Shown here piece by piece: positions 45,120-53,879 of a DNA stretch of 64,000 nucleotides (the first letter of the stretch is position 1; the number at the start of each line of letters is the position of its first letter). The position numbers and the translations under genes are program-made. The stretch is from Actinotignum schaalii FB123-CNA-2 (lineage in GTDB: Bacteria; Actinomycetota; Actinomycetes; Actinomycetales; Actinomycetaceae). Under the pieces are notes generated by a model. That model made no database searches. It saw nothing but the letters and a program-made list of their open reading frames with translations, and was not told the DNA's origin. Where the stretch lies: positions 288,231 to 352,230 of the forward strand of contig NZ_KE150262.1 of the NCBI RefSeq assembly GCF_000411135.1, read 5' to 3'.

Positions 45120-45947
45120 ATGGAGACCTTTGCGAAAACCGGCGATCCGGCCGAGATCTGGGGTGAGGCGCTTTCGCTGGCGGAGCTGGCCGAGGCCACG
45201 CCGAGTGGTGGGGCGCCCGTCGTGGCGCTGCTATCCACCGCCGCGGATCACGACCGCGGTATCTTGCGCGAGGAGCGCTTGCGCTCCGTGCGCCCCACCG
45301 CGGTGGCCGCCCGGGAATTCGGGGCGCGCCTGGCCCGCACCCACGCCTGGGATCCCACCGGGCACCGGATTTTCGGGCAGGCTCCCGGCGGCGCGGCGGA
45401 TCCCTCCACCGCTCACCGCTCCCGACCGATCCGGCTGGGCTCCTGGGATTTACCGGTGGTACCGGCGAATTCTCCTGCGCGCAGCTTCGGGGAGTTCTAC
45501 GCCGCGGATCGCATCGAACCCTATCTGCGCCCCGCCCGCGATAACGGGGCGCTGGAGGCGAGCGGCTCCCGCGCACTGGAGCAATTATGTGAACGCCTAC
45601 GGACCGGCGCTTTCGATAGTCCCCAACCGGCCCTGGTGCGTAGCCCGGCCGCTCTGCTCCACGGTGATTTGTGGAGCGGCAATGTGATGTGGACGGAGCG
45701 CGGCGGGGTGCTTATCGACCCGGTTTCCCACGGCGGGCACGCGGAAACCGACCTGGCCACCCTCACGGTCTTCCGCGCTCCTTTCGTGGAGGACATCTAC
45801 GCCGGCTATAACGAGGTATCCCCGCTTGCCTCCGGGTGGCAGCACCGCATCGGCCTGCACAGCCTCCATATTCTTATCCTCCACGCCGCGCTGTTCGGCG
45901 GCTCCTACGGCGCGGAAACCCTGGCCGCCGCCCGGCCCTACCTCTAA
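45120..45947 (+). CDS. Fructosamine-3-kinase family protein
   Basis: This 275-residue cytosolic kinase has the protein-kinase-like fold used in deglycation. The catalytic and metal motifs LLHGDLWSGNVMWT (Asp, Asn) and VLIDPVSHGGHAETDLA are complete, and WDPTGHRIFGQ matches the family N-lobe. It phosphorylates ketosamines so that they fall off proteins or amines. The N-terminal nucleotide-binding part is short, at 275 residues against about 290 in the family. Start ATG 45120. Confidence 0.85.
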   Translation: METFAKTGDPAEIWGEALSLAELAEATPSGGAPVVALLSTAADHDRGILREERLRSVRPTAVAAREFGARLARTHAWDPTGHRIFGQAPGGAADPSTAHRSRPIRLGSWDLPVVPANSPARSFGEFYAADRIEPYLRPARDNGALEASGSRALEQLCERLRTGAFDSPQPALVRSPAALLHGDLWSGNVMWTERGGVLIDPVSHGGHAETDLATLTVFRAPFVEDIYAGYNEVSPLASGWQHRIGLHSLHILILHAALFGGSYGAETLAAARPYL

Positions 45948-46045
45948 GCTCGGCTAGCCGGACGTGCGTATCTCGCCGGCGCTGGGCGCAGCGGTACATG
46001 GCGTGCGGTTCTGCTAGCGGCACGCGGATCTGCCAGAATAGAGCT

Positions 46046-47500
46046 ATGAGTGAGCAGCGCGCGCCAGAATCAACTTCCACATCCACCCCCGTCCCGAATA
46101 TTTCCGGGCAGCTTTCCCCCCTAGATGGCCGCTACGCCAGCGCCACCGCCCCGCTGCAGCCCTACCTGTGCGAGGCCGCGCTCAACCGCTACCGAATTCA
46201 CGTGGAAGTCGAATGGTTGATTTTCCTGTGCGAACGCGCGGTGATTCCCGGGGTGGGGGCGCTGCCCGACAGCGCCGTCGTATATTTGCGGTCGCTTCCT
46301 GAAAAGTTCGACGACGCCGCGGCACGCGAGCTGGCTATCATCGAGGCGGAAACACGGCACGATGTCAAAGCTGTCGAATACTTCATCAAGAAGCGTATGG
46401 ACGTAGGCGGGCTGGGTCACCTGCGCGAGATGGTCCATATTTTCTGCACCTCGGAAGATATTAATAGCCTGGCCTGGGCGCTGGGCGTGCGTGACGCGGT
46501 GCGCCGCTGCTGGTTGCCGCGCGCCTGGGGCCTGGTTTCAGATCTGAGCGAGCTGGCCCGCACCCACGCGGAGCTACCCATGCTGGCCCACACCCACGGG
46601 CAGCCGGCCTCGCCCACCACCGTTGGCAAAGAGCTCGCCGTTTTCGCGCACCGCCTGCACCGTTCCCTGCGCCGGGTGGAAGCCGCCGAATATTATGGGA
46701 AATTCTCCGGGGCCACCGGGACTTTTTCCGCGCACGCCACCGCGATTCCAGAGGCAAACTGGCCGGGACTGGCCCGCGATTTTGTGGAATCCTTAGGGCT
46801 GACCTGGAATCCGCTCACCACCCAGATTGAATCCTATGATGCGCTCGCCGATCTTTTCGACGATATCGCGCACGTCAATCGCATCGCCCATAATCTCGCC
46901 ACCGATATGTGGACCTATATTTCCCTGGATTATTTCCATCAGAACCTGGCGGCGCAGGGCTCGACCGGCTCCTCGACAATGCCGCATAAGGTCAATCCCA
47001 TTCGCTTCGAAAATGCGGAAGCGAATCTTGAGATCAGCTCCGGGCTTTTCGGGGTGCTCAGCCAGACTCTGGTGACCTCCCGGATGCAGCGCGATCTCAC
47101 CGATTCCTCCACGAAACGCAATATCGGGGTGGCGCTCGGGCATTCCTACCTGGCCCTCGATAATTTGCGGCGCGGGCTGGCCGGGGTGGACCCCAATCCC
47201 GCCAAGCTCGCAGCGGATCTGGACGCGAATTGGGAGGTGCTGGGCGAACCGATCCAGCAGGCCATGCGGGCCGCGGCCCTGGGCGGTGCTGAGCATTTGG
47301 AAGATCCTTACGAGCGGCTCAAGGCGCTGACCCGCGGGAGGAAAGTCACCGCGGCAGATATGCGGGAATTTATAGCGGGCTTGGGTTTGCCAAAGGATAT
47401 CGAGGAACGTCTTCTTGCTCTCACTCCGGCCGGGTACACCGGCCTAGCTGCCCGCCTCGTGGATTTCCTGGAGGACACGCCCGGGACCGCAGCCAGCTAA
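46046..47500 (+). CDS. purB: Adenylosuccinate lyase
   Basis: This is a 484-residue enzyme of the fumarase/aspartase superfamily. It cleaves SAICAR to AICAR and adenylosuccinate to AMP in purine synthesis. The signature loop STGSSTMPHKVNPIRFENA is complete and contains the catalytic Ser region. THGQPASPTTVGKE holds the general acid His, and LSPLDGRYAS marks the start of the E. coli-type group. ATG 46046 was chosen by family length; the frame upstream is not conserved. Confidence 0.95.
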   Translation: MSEQRAPESTSTSTPVPNISGQLSPLDGRYASATAPLQPYLCEAALNRYRIHVEVEWLIFLCERAVIPGVGALPDSAVVYLRSLPEKFDDAAARELAIIEAETRHDVKAVEYFIKKRMDVGGLGHLREMVHIFCTSEDINSLAWALGVRDAVRRCWLPRAWGLVSDLSELARTHAELPMLAHTHGQPASPTTVGKELAVFAHRLHRSLRRVEAAEYYGKFSGATGTFSAHATAIPEANWPGLARDFVESLGLTWNPLTTQIESYDALADLFDDIAHVNRIAHNLATDMWTYISLDYFHQNLAAQGSTGSSTMPHKVNPIRFENAEANLEISSGLFGVLSQTLVTSRMQRDLTDSSTKRNIGVALGHSYLALDNLRRGLAGVDPNPAKLAADLDANWEVLGEPIQQAMRAAALGGAEHLEDPYERLKALTRGRKVTAADMREFIAGLGLPKDIEERLLALTPAGYTGLAARLVDFLEDTPGTAAS

Positions 47501-47604
47501 GCCTGCTAAGGTAGCCGGCAGGCCGCGCGGCAGCGCGGCGGCGTCGTCGTAACAAATACGGCATATATGCCGCACTTCGCGGCGTTCGCAACCGGAGGAG
47601 AAGC

Positions 47605-48288
47605 GTGAACGTAGCAGCATGGACGAGTGTCCTGGCGACCGCACCGGCGCCGGGCGGTGACCCGGGCGCGATGGGCGGGATCACCGGCTGGGTGGTCAGT
47701 GTGATGGACGCTATCGGCGGGTTCGGGGCGGCGCTTCTTATTGCGCTGGAAAATATTTTTCCGCCGCTGCCTTCCGAGGTGATTTTGCCGCTGGCCGGGT
47801 TCACGGCCTCCTCCCCCACCTCGAATATGACGCTTATCGGCGCGATTCTGTGGTGTACCGCAGGTTCGCTGGCGGGGGCCTGGCTGCTGTACGGGCTGGG
47901 CGCCTGGCTCGGGCGGGAACGCACCCGCAAAATTCTGCTGTGGTTCCCGCTCACCAAACAATCCGATGTGGATAAAACCGAGGCCTGGTTCGATAAGCAC
48001 GGCAGTTGGACCGTGTTCTTCGGGCGCATGGTACCGATTTTCCGCTCCCTTATTTCACTTCCCGCCGGCGTGACGAATATGGGGATGCTGAAATTTACCG
48101 CGCTGACGGCGGTGGGCTCGGCGATCTGGAATACGATTCTGATTTACGCCGGTTACCTGCTCGGTGCGAATTGGACCATCGTGGAAGATTACGTCGGGAT
48201 TTTCGCGAAGATCGTGGCGGTGGTCTGCCTGGTGATCGCGGTGGGATGGATTATTCACCGCGTGGTTGTGAACCGGCGCGGACGTTAG
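47605..48288 (+). CDS. DedA-family membrane protein
   Basis: This 227-residue membrane protein of the DedA/VTT superfamily is thought to move phospholipids (undecaprenyl phosphate or phosphatidylethanolamine) across the membrane. The conserved ENIFPPLPSEVILPLAGF lies near residues 47-65, and FGRMVPIFRSLISLPAGVTNM carries the family arginines. Several hydrophobic helices are visible. GTG 47605 follows GGAGGAG. Confidence 0.9.
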   Translation: MNVAAWTSVLATAPAPGGDPGAMGGITGWVVSVMDAIGGFGAALLIALENIFPPLPSEVILPLAGFTASSPTSNMTLIGAILWCTAGSLAGAWLLYGLGAWLGRERTRKILLWFPLTKQSDVDKTEAWFDKHGSWTVFFGRMVPIFRSLISLPAGVTNMGMLKFTALTAVGSAIWNTILIYAGYLLGANWTIVEDYVGIFAKIVAVVCLVIAVGWIIHRVVVNRRGR

Positions 48289-48311
48289 AAAGTGGAACCC
48301 TCAAGCAATTT

Positions 48312-48403
48312 CGGCTAAAAGTAGCGTAGAAGTCCGGCTAAAAGTAGGATAGAAACCCGGCTAATGGTAGCGTAGGGCGCCTGCTAACGGTAGGACAGCA
48401 CTG
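48312..48403. repeat. Iteron array B: four 23-bp units
   Basis: Units begin at 48312, 48335, 48358 and 48381, again exactly 23 bases apart. They read CGGCTAAAAGTAGCGTAG, CGGCTAAAAGTAGGATAG, CGGCTAATGGTAGCGTAG and CTGCTAACGGTAGGACAG with 5-base spacers. On the minus strand the unit starts TCTACGCTAC, comparable with TCTACGTTGC in array A. The array ends 68 bases before the restriction-modification genes and may control them. Confidence 0.85.
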
Positions 48404-48471
48404 CAAATGCCTCTCCGGGGTATGCGAATCTGGGCATATTTTGTGTCGGGGCCCTACGTTAGGATTGCCCC

Positions 48472-49911
48472 ATGGAGATGATGGAGCGGGCTGAACACAG
48501 GCGTGATGCCGCTCTAGCCTGCCTGGATTCCGCCGAACAAGCAGCGCGCGGGCAGTTCTTCACCCCGCCGGCCGTTGCTGACATCATGGCACGGATGGCG
48601 CGGATGTCGCATTTGCCGGAATCTGGCGTGATCCGAATCCTTGATCCCGGTGCAGGAACCGGAATGCTCAGCGTTGCGGTGGCTAGTTATCTGCGCGCGG
48701 CCCACCCGAATCTCACGCTTGAGATCACCGCGGTTGAGAACGATCCAGTTCTTCTCCCCGCGCTGAGGGAAGCCCTGGCGGACTGCGCACACTTGGGTGC
48801 CACGGTCACGCTTGTGCCGGAAAATTACATCGAATGGGCTGCGCGTGCGGGGCAATATTTCGATCTCATTATTCAGAATCCTCCGTATCACAAACTCCGC
48901 GTGGGCAGCCCGGATGATGTAGCGCTGCGCGCGCATGGAATCCAGGTTCCTAACGTGTATGCGGCCTTCATGGCACTGGGAATTCGCCAATTGACGCCAC
49001 GGGGCCAGATGGTGGTTATTTCGCCACGCTCGTGGATGAATGGCACCTACTATTCACGCTTCCGTAAGGATCTCGCCAGCAGGGTTTCCCTTGACGCCAT
49101 TCACATCTTCGAGTCCCGCTCCCTGATTTTTGGGGATATGGATGTCCTGCAAGAGTCGATCATTATGTGTGTGAGCGCGGGAATCCAAGAGAATCGGATC
49201 CTCATCCGTTCTTCCATGGATGCTTACGCTCCGGTTCGTGAACGTACCGTATCAGCCGCGGAGGTCATCCGGTCCAACGCTATTTTTGTGCCGGCCTCGC
49301 AAAGCGATAGCGATGCGGTTTCCTGGATGGAAAGTTTCCCCTATACCCTGGCCGATCTTGGACTCAGTGTTTCAACTGGCAAGGTGGTTGGTTTTCGCCG
49401 CAAAGAAATAGTGCATCCCAATCCCAACCTTCACTCTCAACGCTTGATCTACCCGGCGAATATCGTCGATCACCGGGTTGTTCATCCGCGAGCCACACTG
49501 TCGAAGCCGCAGTGGATTAACCCGGTAGATAGTGCCGGGCTAAAACTGCTATGCCCAGCCGGCAGCTATGTGCTGGTAAAAAGATTCTCCTCCAAAGAAG
49601 AAGCGCGCAGGATTATATCGGCCGTTTGGACCAGCGCAGAACCCTCGGCTTTTGACAATAAGCTCAATTACATCCACGAATCCGGTGGCGGCCTCGATCC
49701 GGTGCTGGCCCGCGGGATCGCACTCTGGCTTAACTCCCCGCAGATTGATGCCTACTTCCGTGTTTTCAGTGGCCATACTCAAGTAAATGCCACCGATCTG
49801 CGCCTCCTGAAATTCCCAGACCGCCATGCGCTGACCACCCTTGCCCGGCAGAACGGCAATCCAGCGCTGAACGTACAGCACTTATGTGACGGGAGCGTAA
49901 AAGCAGCATGA
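48472..49911 (+). CDS. Type II DNA adenine-N6 methyltransferase (PstI/BsuBI type)
   Basis: This 479-residue enzyme of the gamma-type N6 methyltransferases has motif X GQFFTPPAVA (27-36), motif I LDPGAGTGML (57-66) binding S-adenosylmethionine and motif IV NPPY (136-139). The C-terminal half is the target-recognition region. The gene overlaps the endonuclease by ATGA. With the BsuBI/PstI-type nuclease the expected target is CTGCAG, methylated at adenine. The locus is lower in G+C than its flanks, which suggests recent transfer. Confidence 0.9.
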   Translation: MEMMERAEHRRDAALACLDSAEQAARGQFFTPPAVADIMARMARMSHLPESGVIRILDPGAGTGMLSVAVASYLRAAHPNLTLEITAVENDPVLLPALREALADCAHLGATVTLVPENYIEWAARAGQYFDLIIQNPPYHKLRVGSPDDVALRAHGIQVPNVYAAFMALGIRQLTPRGQMVVISPRSWMNGTYYSRFRKDLASRVSLDAIHIFESRSLIFGDMDVLQESIIMCVSAGIQENRILIRSSMDAYAPVRERTVSAAEVIRSNAIFVPASQSDSDAVSWMESFPYTLADLGLSVSTGKVVGFRRKEIVHPNPNLHSQRLIYPANIVDHRVVHPRATLSKPQWINPVDSAGLKLLCPAGSYVLVKRFSSKEEARRIISAVWTSAEPSAFDNKLNYIHESGGGLDPVLARGIALWLNSPQIDAYFRVFSGHTQVNATDLRLLKFPDRHALTTLARQNGNPALNVQHLCDGSVKAA

Positions 49912-50855
49912 GTACTTTAGAAGAAGCGCGCGCCATCTTGAGGGCTCTGGAATTCGACGACAAGCGCACAAACGCCATGTCCGGGCGTGCGCTCATGGCA
50001 TTAGCCGGTGTAGATGCACACACACCCTGGGTAAAGGCAACCACCAAGAGGATGGGCGTGCGAGCCATCCTGGACTGGATGCGCGAAAAACTTGACTATC
50101 CGATTGCTGAAAACTCACGTGAAACAGTACGTAGGTTTGTTCTGCACCAGTTCATTGAGGCAGGATTTTGTCTTTATAACGACGACGATCCATCGCGCCC
50201 AACAAATTCGTCCCTGAATAACTACCGCCTCAACCCCGAAGCGGTACCTGCGATACGCCAATTCGGAACTCCTGATTTTGATGCTGCTGTTGCTGAGTAC
50301 CTCGCCGATATGCCCGGGCTTGCTACGCGATATGCCCAAGCCAGAGAGCTCACTCGGATTCCTGTGACTCTCCCGAACGGAAAAGGCATAAGCCTCAAAG
50401 GTGGTGGGCAAAATACTCTCCTGAAAGCCATTGTTGAGGATTTCTGCGGCTTCTTCATTCCTGGCGGCGAAGTGTTGTACTTAGGAGATGCCGATTCGAA
50501 ACTTCTGGTCTTCGACGAAGAGCGGCTGCGATTGCTCGGAGTTCAGCTCGATACACACGGAAAACTTCCCGATCTGATCGCCTATGACCCGGGTAAAAAT
50601 TGGCTGTTCCTTATGGAAGCTGCTTCCACACACGGCCCGGTTGATCACACCCGCAAAAGCGAATTGTCACGACTTTTCGCCTCCTGTACAGCAGATCTCG
50701 TCTACGTATCCTGTTTTCCGGATTTAGTCACTATGCGCAGGTTCCTGACCGATCTTGCATGGGAAACAGAAGCGTGGGTCGCTACCGATCCAACGCATAT
50801 GATTCATTTCAATGGCAAGCGATTCCTCGGGCCATACAATGAAACACATGGATAA
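49908..50855 (+). CDS. BsuBI/PstI-family restriction endonuclease
   Basis: This 315-residue type II nuclease cleaves unmethylated DNA, expected at CTGCAG by family. The core EVLYLGDADSKLLVFD, the catalytic-type HGKLPDLIAYD and LFLMEAASTHGPVDHTRKSEL are the BsuBI/PstI signature. The start overlaps the methyltransferase stop by four bases, so methylase is made first. The protein seems intact. Confidence 0.92.
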   Translation: MSTLEEARAILRALEFDDKRTNAMSGRALMALAGVDAHTPWVKATTKRMGVRAILDWMREKLDYPIAENSRETVRRFVLHQFIEAGFCLYNDDDPSRPTNSSLNNYRLNPEAVPAIRQFGTPDFDAAVAEYLADMPGLATRYAQARELTRIPVTLPNGKGISLKGGGQNTLLKAIVEDFCGFFIPGGEVLYLGDADSKLLVFDEERLRLLGVQLDTHGKLPDLIAYDPGKNWLFLMEAASTHGPVDHTRKSELSRLFASCTADLVYVSCFPDLVTMRRFLTDLAWETEAWVATDPTHMIHFNGKRFLGPYNETHG

Positions 50856-50974
50856 AAACCACTCGAGCAGAAAGATTCGCCACTGCTGGGCTTGTGGATA
50901 AGCGGGAATAGCACCGCGTAGATTCGTGTTAAACCGGGTGCACCCCACCTCGGGGCCGAAGAAGGAGGCGCACC

Positions 50975-51220
50975 ATGGCAACAGAAGAATTTGATCGCAC
51001 TATCGAGCTGAAAGTCACCGGAATGAACTGCGAAAACTGCGTCAAACACGTGAGCGCAGAACTCGATGCTCTCCCGGATGTCAACAGCGTACTCGTCACC
51101 CTGAACCCGGAAGGCACCTCCTCGGTGCTCGTCTACACCCCGCATGATTTTTCCGACGAGGACCTCACAGCCGCGGTAGCCGAAGCCGGCGACTACACCG
51201 TGACCGAGATCATCCGCTAA
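50975..51220 (+). CDS. copZ: Copper chaperone (HMA domain)
   Basis: This is an 81-residue soluble heavy-metal-associated domain. The metal loop GMNCENC lies near residues 16-22, the usual place. It should carry Cu(I) to the P-type ATPase encoded downstream. RBS GAAGGAGG. The short region before it (50934-50955) has CCCC/GGGG symmetry and might bind a CsoR-like repressor; that is a weak inference. Confidence 0.9.
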   Translation: MATEEFDRTIELKVTGMNCENCVKHVSAELDALPDVNSVLVTLNPEGTSSVLVYTPHDFSDEDLTAAVAEAGDYTVTEIIR

Positions 51221-51334
51221 ATACCACTCGCTCGCACATATTTTTAGGCACCCGCTGCCGTGATAAGCACCCGCTACCGCGGACCACCACCCGCGGCAGC
51301 CCACCTAAGTGCGCCCACGTAAGGAGATTTTTCT

Positions 51335-53830
51335 GTGTCCGAGCCCCCACAGGCCGCAGCTGCGCCGTCGTTCCACACCGCACGGAACACCACGAGCACC
51401 GCGACCGAAAATCTTGACGCCGCCCCCGTTGCCGAAGTAAACCTCGCGATTTCCGGGATGACCTGCGCTTCCTGCGTGGCGCGCGTGGAAAAGAAACTCA
51501 ATAAAATGCCCGGAGTACGCGCCTCCGTCAACCTCGCCACCGACGAAGCCCGCCTCGAACTCAGCGAAACCGGGGCGCAGCTGGAGACCGCCGATTTCCT
51601 CACCCAGGTGAGCGCGGCCGGATACGAAGCCCGGCTCATTTCCCGCACGGACCTCACCCCCACGGCCGGGAGCGGTACCACTACAAGCGCGGGCGCCCGC
51701 GCGGGCACTACCGATCCGCACGACGCCGCACACCCGGCCATCACCAACTCCAACACGCACGCCGAATCGGTTCGCGCAGCAGCCGCTACGCGTGAAGCAG
51801 CCGACGCCCAGGCAAGCGCCCGCATCGCCTCGCTGCGCCAGCGTTTCTGGATCTCGCTAGCCCTCTCTATCCCCGTGGTGGCGCTCTCCATGATCCCGGC
51901 CCTGCAATTCCCGTACTGGCAGTGGGTCATCGGCGCGCTCACCCTCCCGATCGCGCTCTGGTGCGGCTGGCCCTTCCACCGTTCGGCCGCCGCCGCGCTC
52001 CGCCACGGCTCCACCACCATGGACACGTTGATCTCACTAGGCACCCTGGCCTCGCTGGGCTGGTCCATCTGGGCGCTGCTGTGGGGCGGGGCCGGCGGCG
52101 CGAACTACCGCATGTCCATGACCGGGATTCACGCGCTCACCACCGGCGCCGCGCACGGCTCCCACGTGTATTTCGAAACCGCGGCCATGATCGTCACGTT
52201 CCTCCTGCTGGGGCGCTGGCTGGAGACCCGCTCGCGCCGCAGCGCGGGCGATGCACTGCGGTCCCTCCTCGCTTTAGGGGCCGACGACGCACGCCGGGTA
52301 CGCACCGCTTCCGGCGCGGATGTTGATGAAATTATTCCTGCCAGCGACCTGGCCGTCGGGGACGAATTCCTCGTGGCCCCCGGCACGAAAATTGCGACCG
52401 ACGGGGTGGTGGTCTCCGGGACTACCGCGGTGGATGCCAGCCTCCTCACCGGCGAATCCACCCCGATTGACGTGGGCCCGGGCGATAAAGTCACCGGGGC
52501 AACCCTCACCACCGCGGGCGCGATCCGGGTGCGGGCCACCCGGGTGGGCCGCGATACCACCCTGGCCCAGATGGGCCGCCTCCTCACCCGCGCACAATCC
52601 GGGAAAGCCCCCGTGCAGGCGCTGGCGGACCGGGTTTCCGCAGTATTTGTGCCCGCGGTTATCCTCATTGCGCTCGTAACGTTCGGGGTGCGCCTGGCGC
52701 TCGGTAACCCCCTCGATCTAGCCATCATGACCGCCATTACGGTGCTGGTGGTGGCCTGCCCTTGCGCTCTAGGCTTGGCCACTCCCACCGCTCTGATGGT
52801 GGGTTCCGGGCGGGCTAGCCAGCGCGGCATCCTTATCCACGGCCCGGAAACCCTGGAAAGCGCCCACAGCGTCAACACCATTATTCTGGATAAAACCGGC
52901 ACCCTCACCACCGGAACCATGGCCGTGGACCGGGTGCTCCTCCCACCTGCCGGGGCACGTGGCGGTAGCGGCGCCGTCGCCGCTCATAAAGAAGCGCTTG
53001 CCCTGGCCGCGAGCGTGGAAAACTATTCCGAGCATCCTCTTGCCCGCGCCATCGTGGCCCGGGCCCGCGAGGAAGGCGTGGAGCTTAGCCCCGCCACCGA
53101 TTTTGAGAATCTGGCCGGGCGGGGCGTGCGCGCCACCATCGGCGGGCAGCACTACTACGCGGCCTCGCCACGTGCCTTGCGCGAAGCCGGAGTGGATGTG
53201 TCCGGTTGGGAGAGCACGCTGGAAGAAGTCGCGAGCGGCGGGGCGTCCCTGGTGATGCTGGCGCGCGGCGATGAGGCGCTCGCCCTTATCACGGTGCGTG
53301 ACCAGCTGCGCCCCGCCTCCGCCGCGGCCGTCGCCGAACTCAAAAACCTGGGCCTCACTCCTATTCTGGCCTCCGGGGATAACGCTGCCACCACGCGGGC
53401 GGTGGCCCGGGCCGCCGGAATCGAGGTCGTGCACGCCGAGGTTCTCCCCGCCGACAAGGTTCGGGTAGTGGAAGCGGCCCGCGCGGAGGGCCGGCGGGTT
53501 GCGATGGTCGGGGATGGGGTGAACGACGCCGCAGCTCTGGCCGCCGCGGACCTCTCCATCGCCATGGGCTCGGGCACGGACGTGGCCAAGGCCGCCTCCG
53601 ATATCACCATCGTGAACTCCGATCTGCGCAATGTGGGAGCGGCGCTACGCATCTCCGCCGCCACCTTGCGGGTTATCCGCCAGAATCTGGCCTGGGCTTT
53701 CGGCTACAACCTCATTGCTATTCCGGCGGCGGTGGCCGGGATTATCCTGCCGGGTTTGGCCGCCGCGGCTATGGCTGCCAGCTCGGTTATCGTGGTGCTC
53801 AATTCGCTGCGGCTGCGCCGGGCTGAGTAG
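51335..53830 (+). CDS. copA: Copper-exporting P1B-type ATPase
   Basis: This is an 831-residue membrane ATPase that expels Cu(I). An N-terminal HMA domain has GMTCASC (about residues 45-51). The membrane ion site is CPCALGLATP. The phosphorylation site DKTGTLTTG, the nucleotide-binding motif SEHPLARAI and the hinge GDGVNDAAALAAAD are all present. A ~100-residue Thr/Ala-rich linker separates HMA from the first helix. GTG start after AAGGAG, in series with copZ. Confidence 0.95.
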   Translation: MSEPPQAAAAPSFHTARNTTSTATENLDAAPVAEVNLAISGMTCASCVARVEKKLNKMPGVRASVNLATDEARLELSETGAQLETADFLTQVSAAGYEARLISRTDLTPTAGSGTTTSAGARAGTTDPHDAAHPAITNSNTHAESVRAAAATREAADAQASARIASLRQRFWISLALSIPVVALSMIPALQFPYWQWVIGALTLPIALWCGWPFHRSAAAALRHGSTTMDTLISLGTLASLGWSIWALLWGGAGGANYRMSMTGIHALTTGAAHGSHVYFETAAMIVTFLLLGRWLETRSRRSAGDALRSLLALGADDARRVRTASGADVDEIIPASDLAVGDEFLVAPGTKIATDGVVVSGTTAVDASLLTGESTPIDVGPGDKVTGATLTTAGAIRVRATRVGRDTTLAQMGRLLTRAQSGKAPVQALADRVSAVFVPAVILIALVTFGVRLALGNPLDLAIMTAITVLVVACPCALGLATPTALMVGSGRASQRGILIHGPETLESAHSVNTIILDKTGTLTTGTMAVDRVLLPPAGARGGSGAVAAHKEALALAASVENYSEHPLARAIVARAREEGVELSPATDFENLAGRGVRATIGGQHYYAASPRALREAGVDVSGWESTLEEVASGGASLVMLARGDEALALITVRDQLRPASAAAVAELKNLGLTPILASGDNAATTRAVARAAGIEVVHAEVLPADKVRVVEAARAEGRRVAMVGDGVNDAAALAAADLSIAMGSGTDVAKAASDITIVNSDLRNVGAALRISAATLRVIRQNLAWAFGYNLIAIPAAVAGIILPGLAAAAMAASSVIVVLNSLRLRRAE

Positions 53831-53879
53831 CCCTGCCGGGTCACAGGAGAAAGTACTACCCATCTACTAGACTGGGCTG

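Noticed and set aside
43846..45576. A 576-residue version of the aminotransferase
   Set aside because: The extra 200 residues are antisense to the fructosamine-kinase gene and Arg/Pro/Gly-rich. Family similarity begins at ATG 44952.
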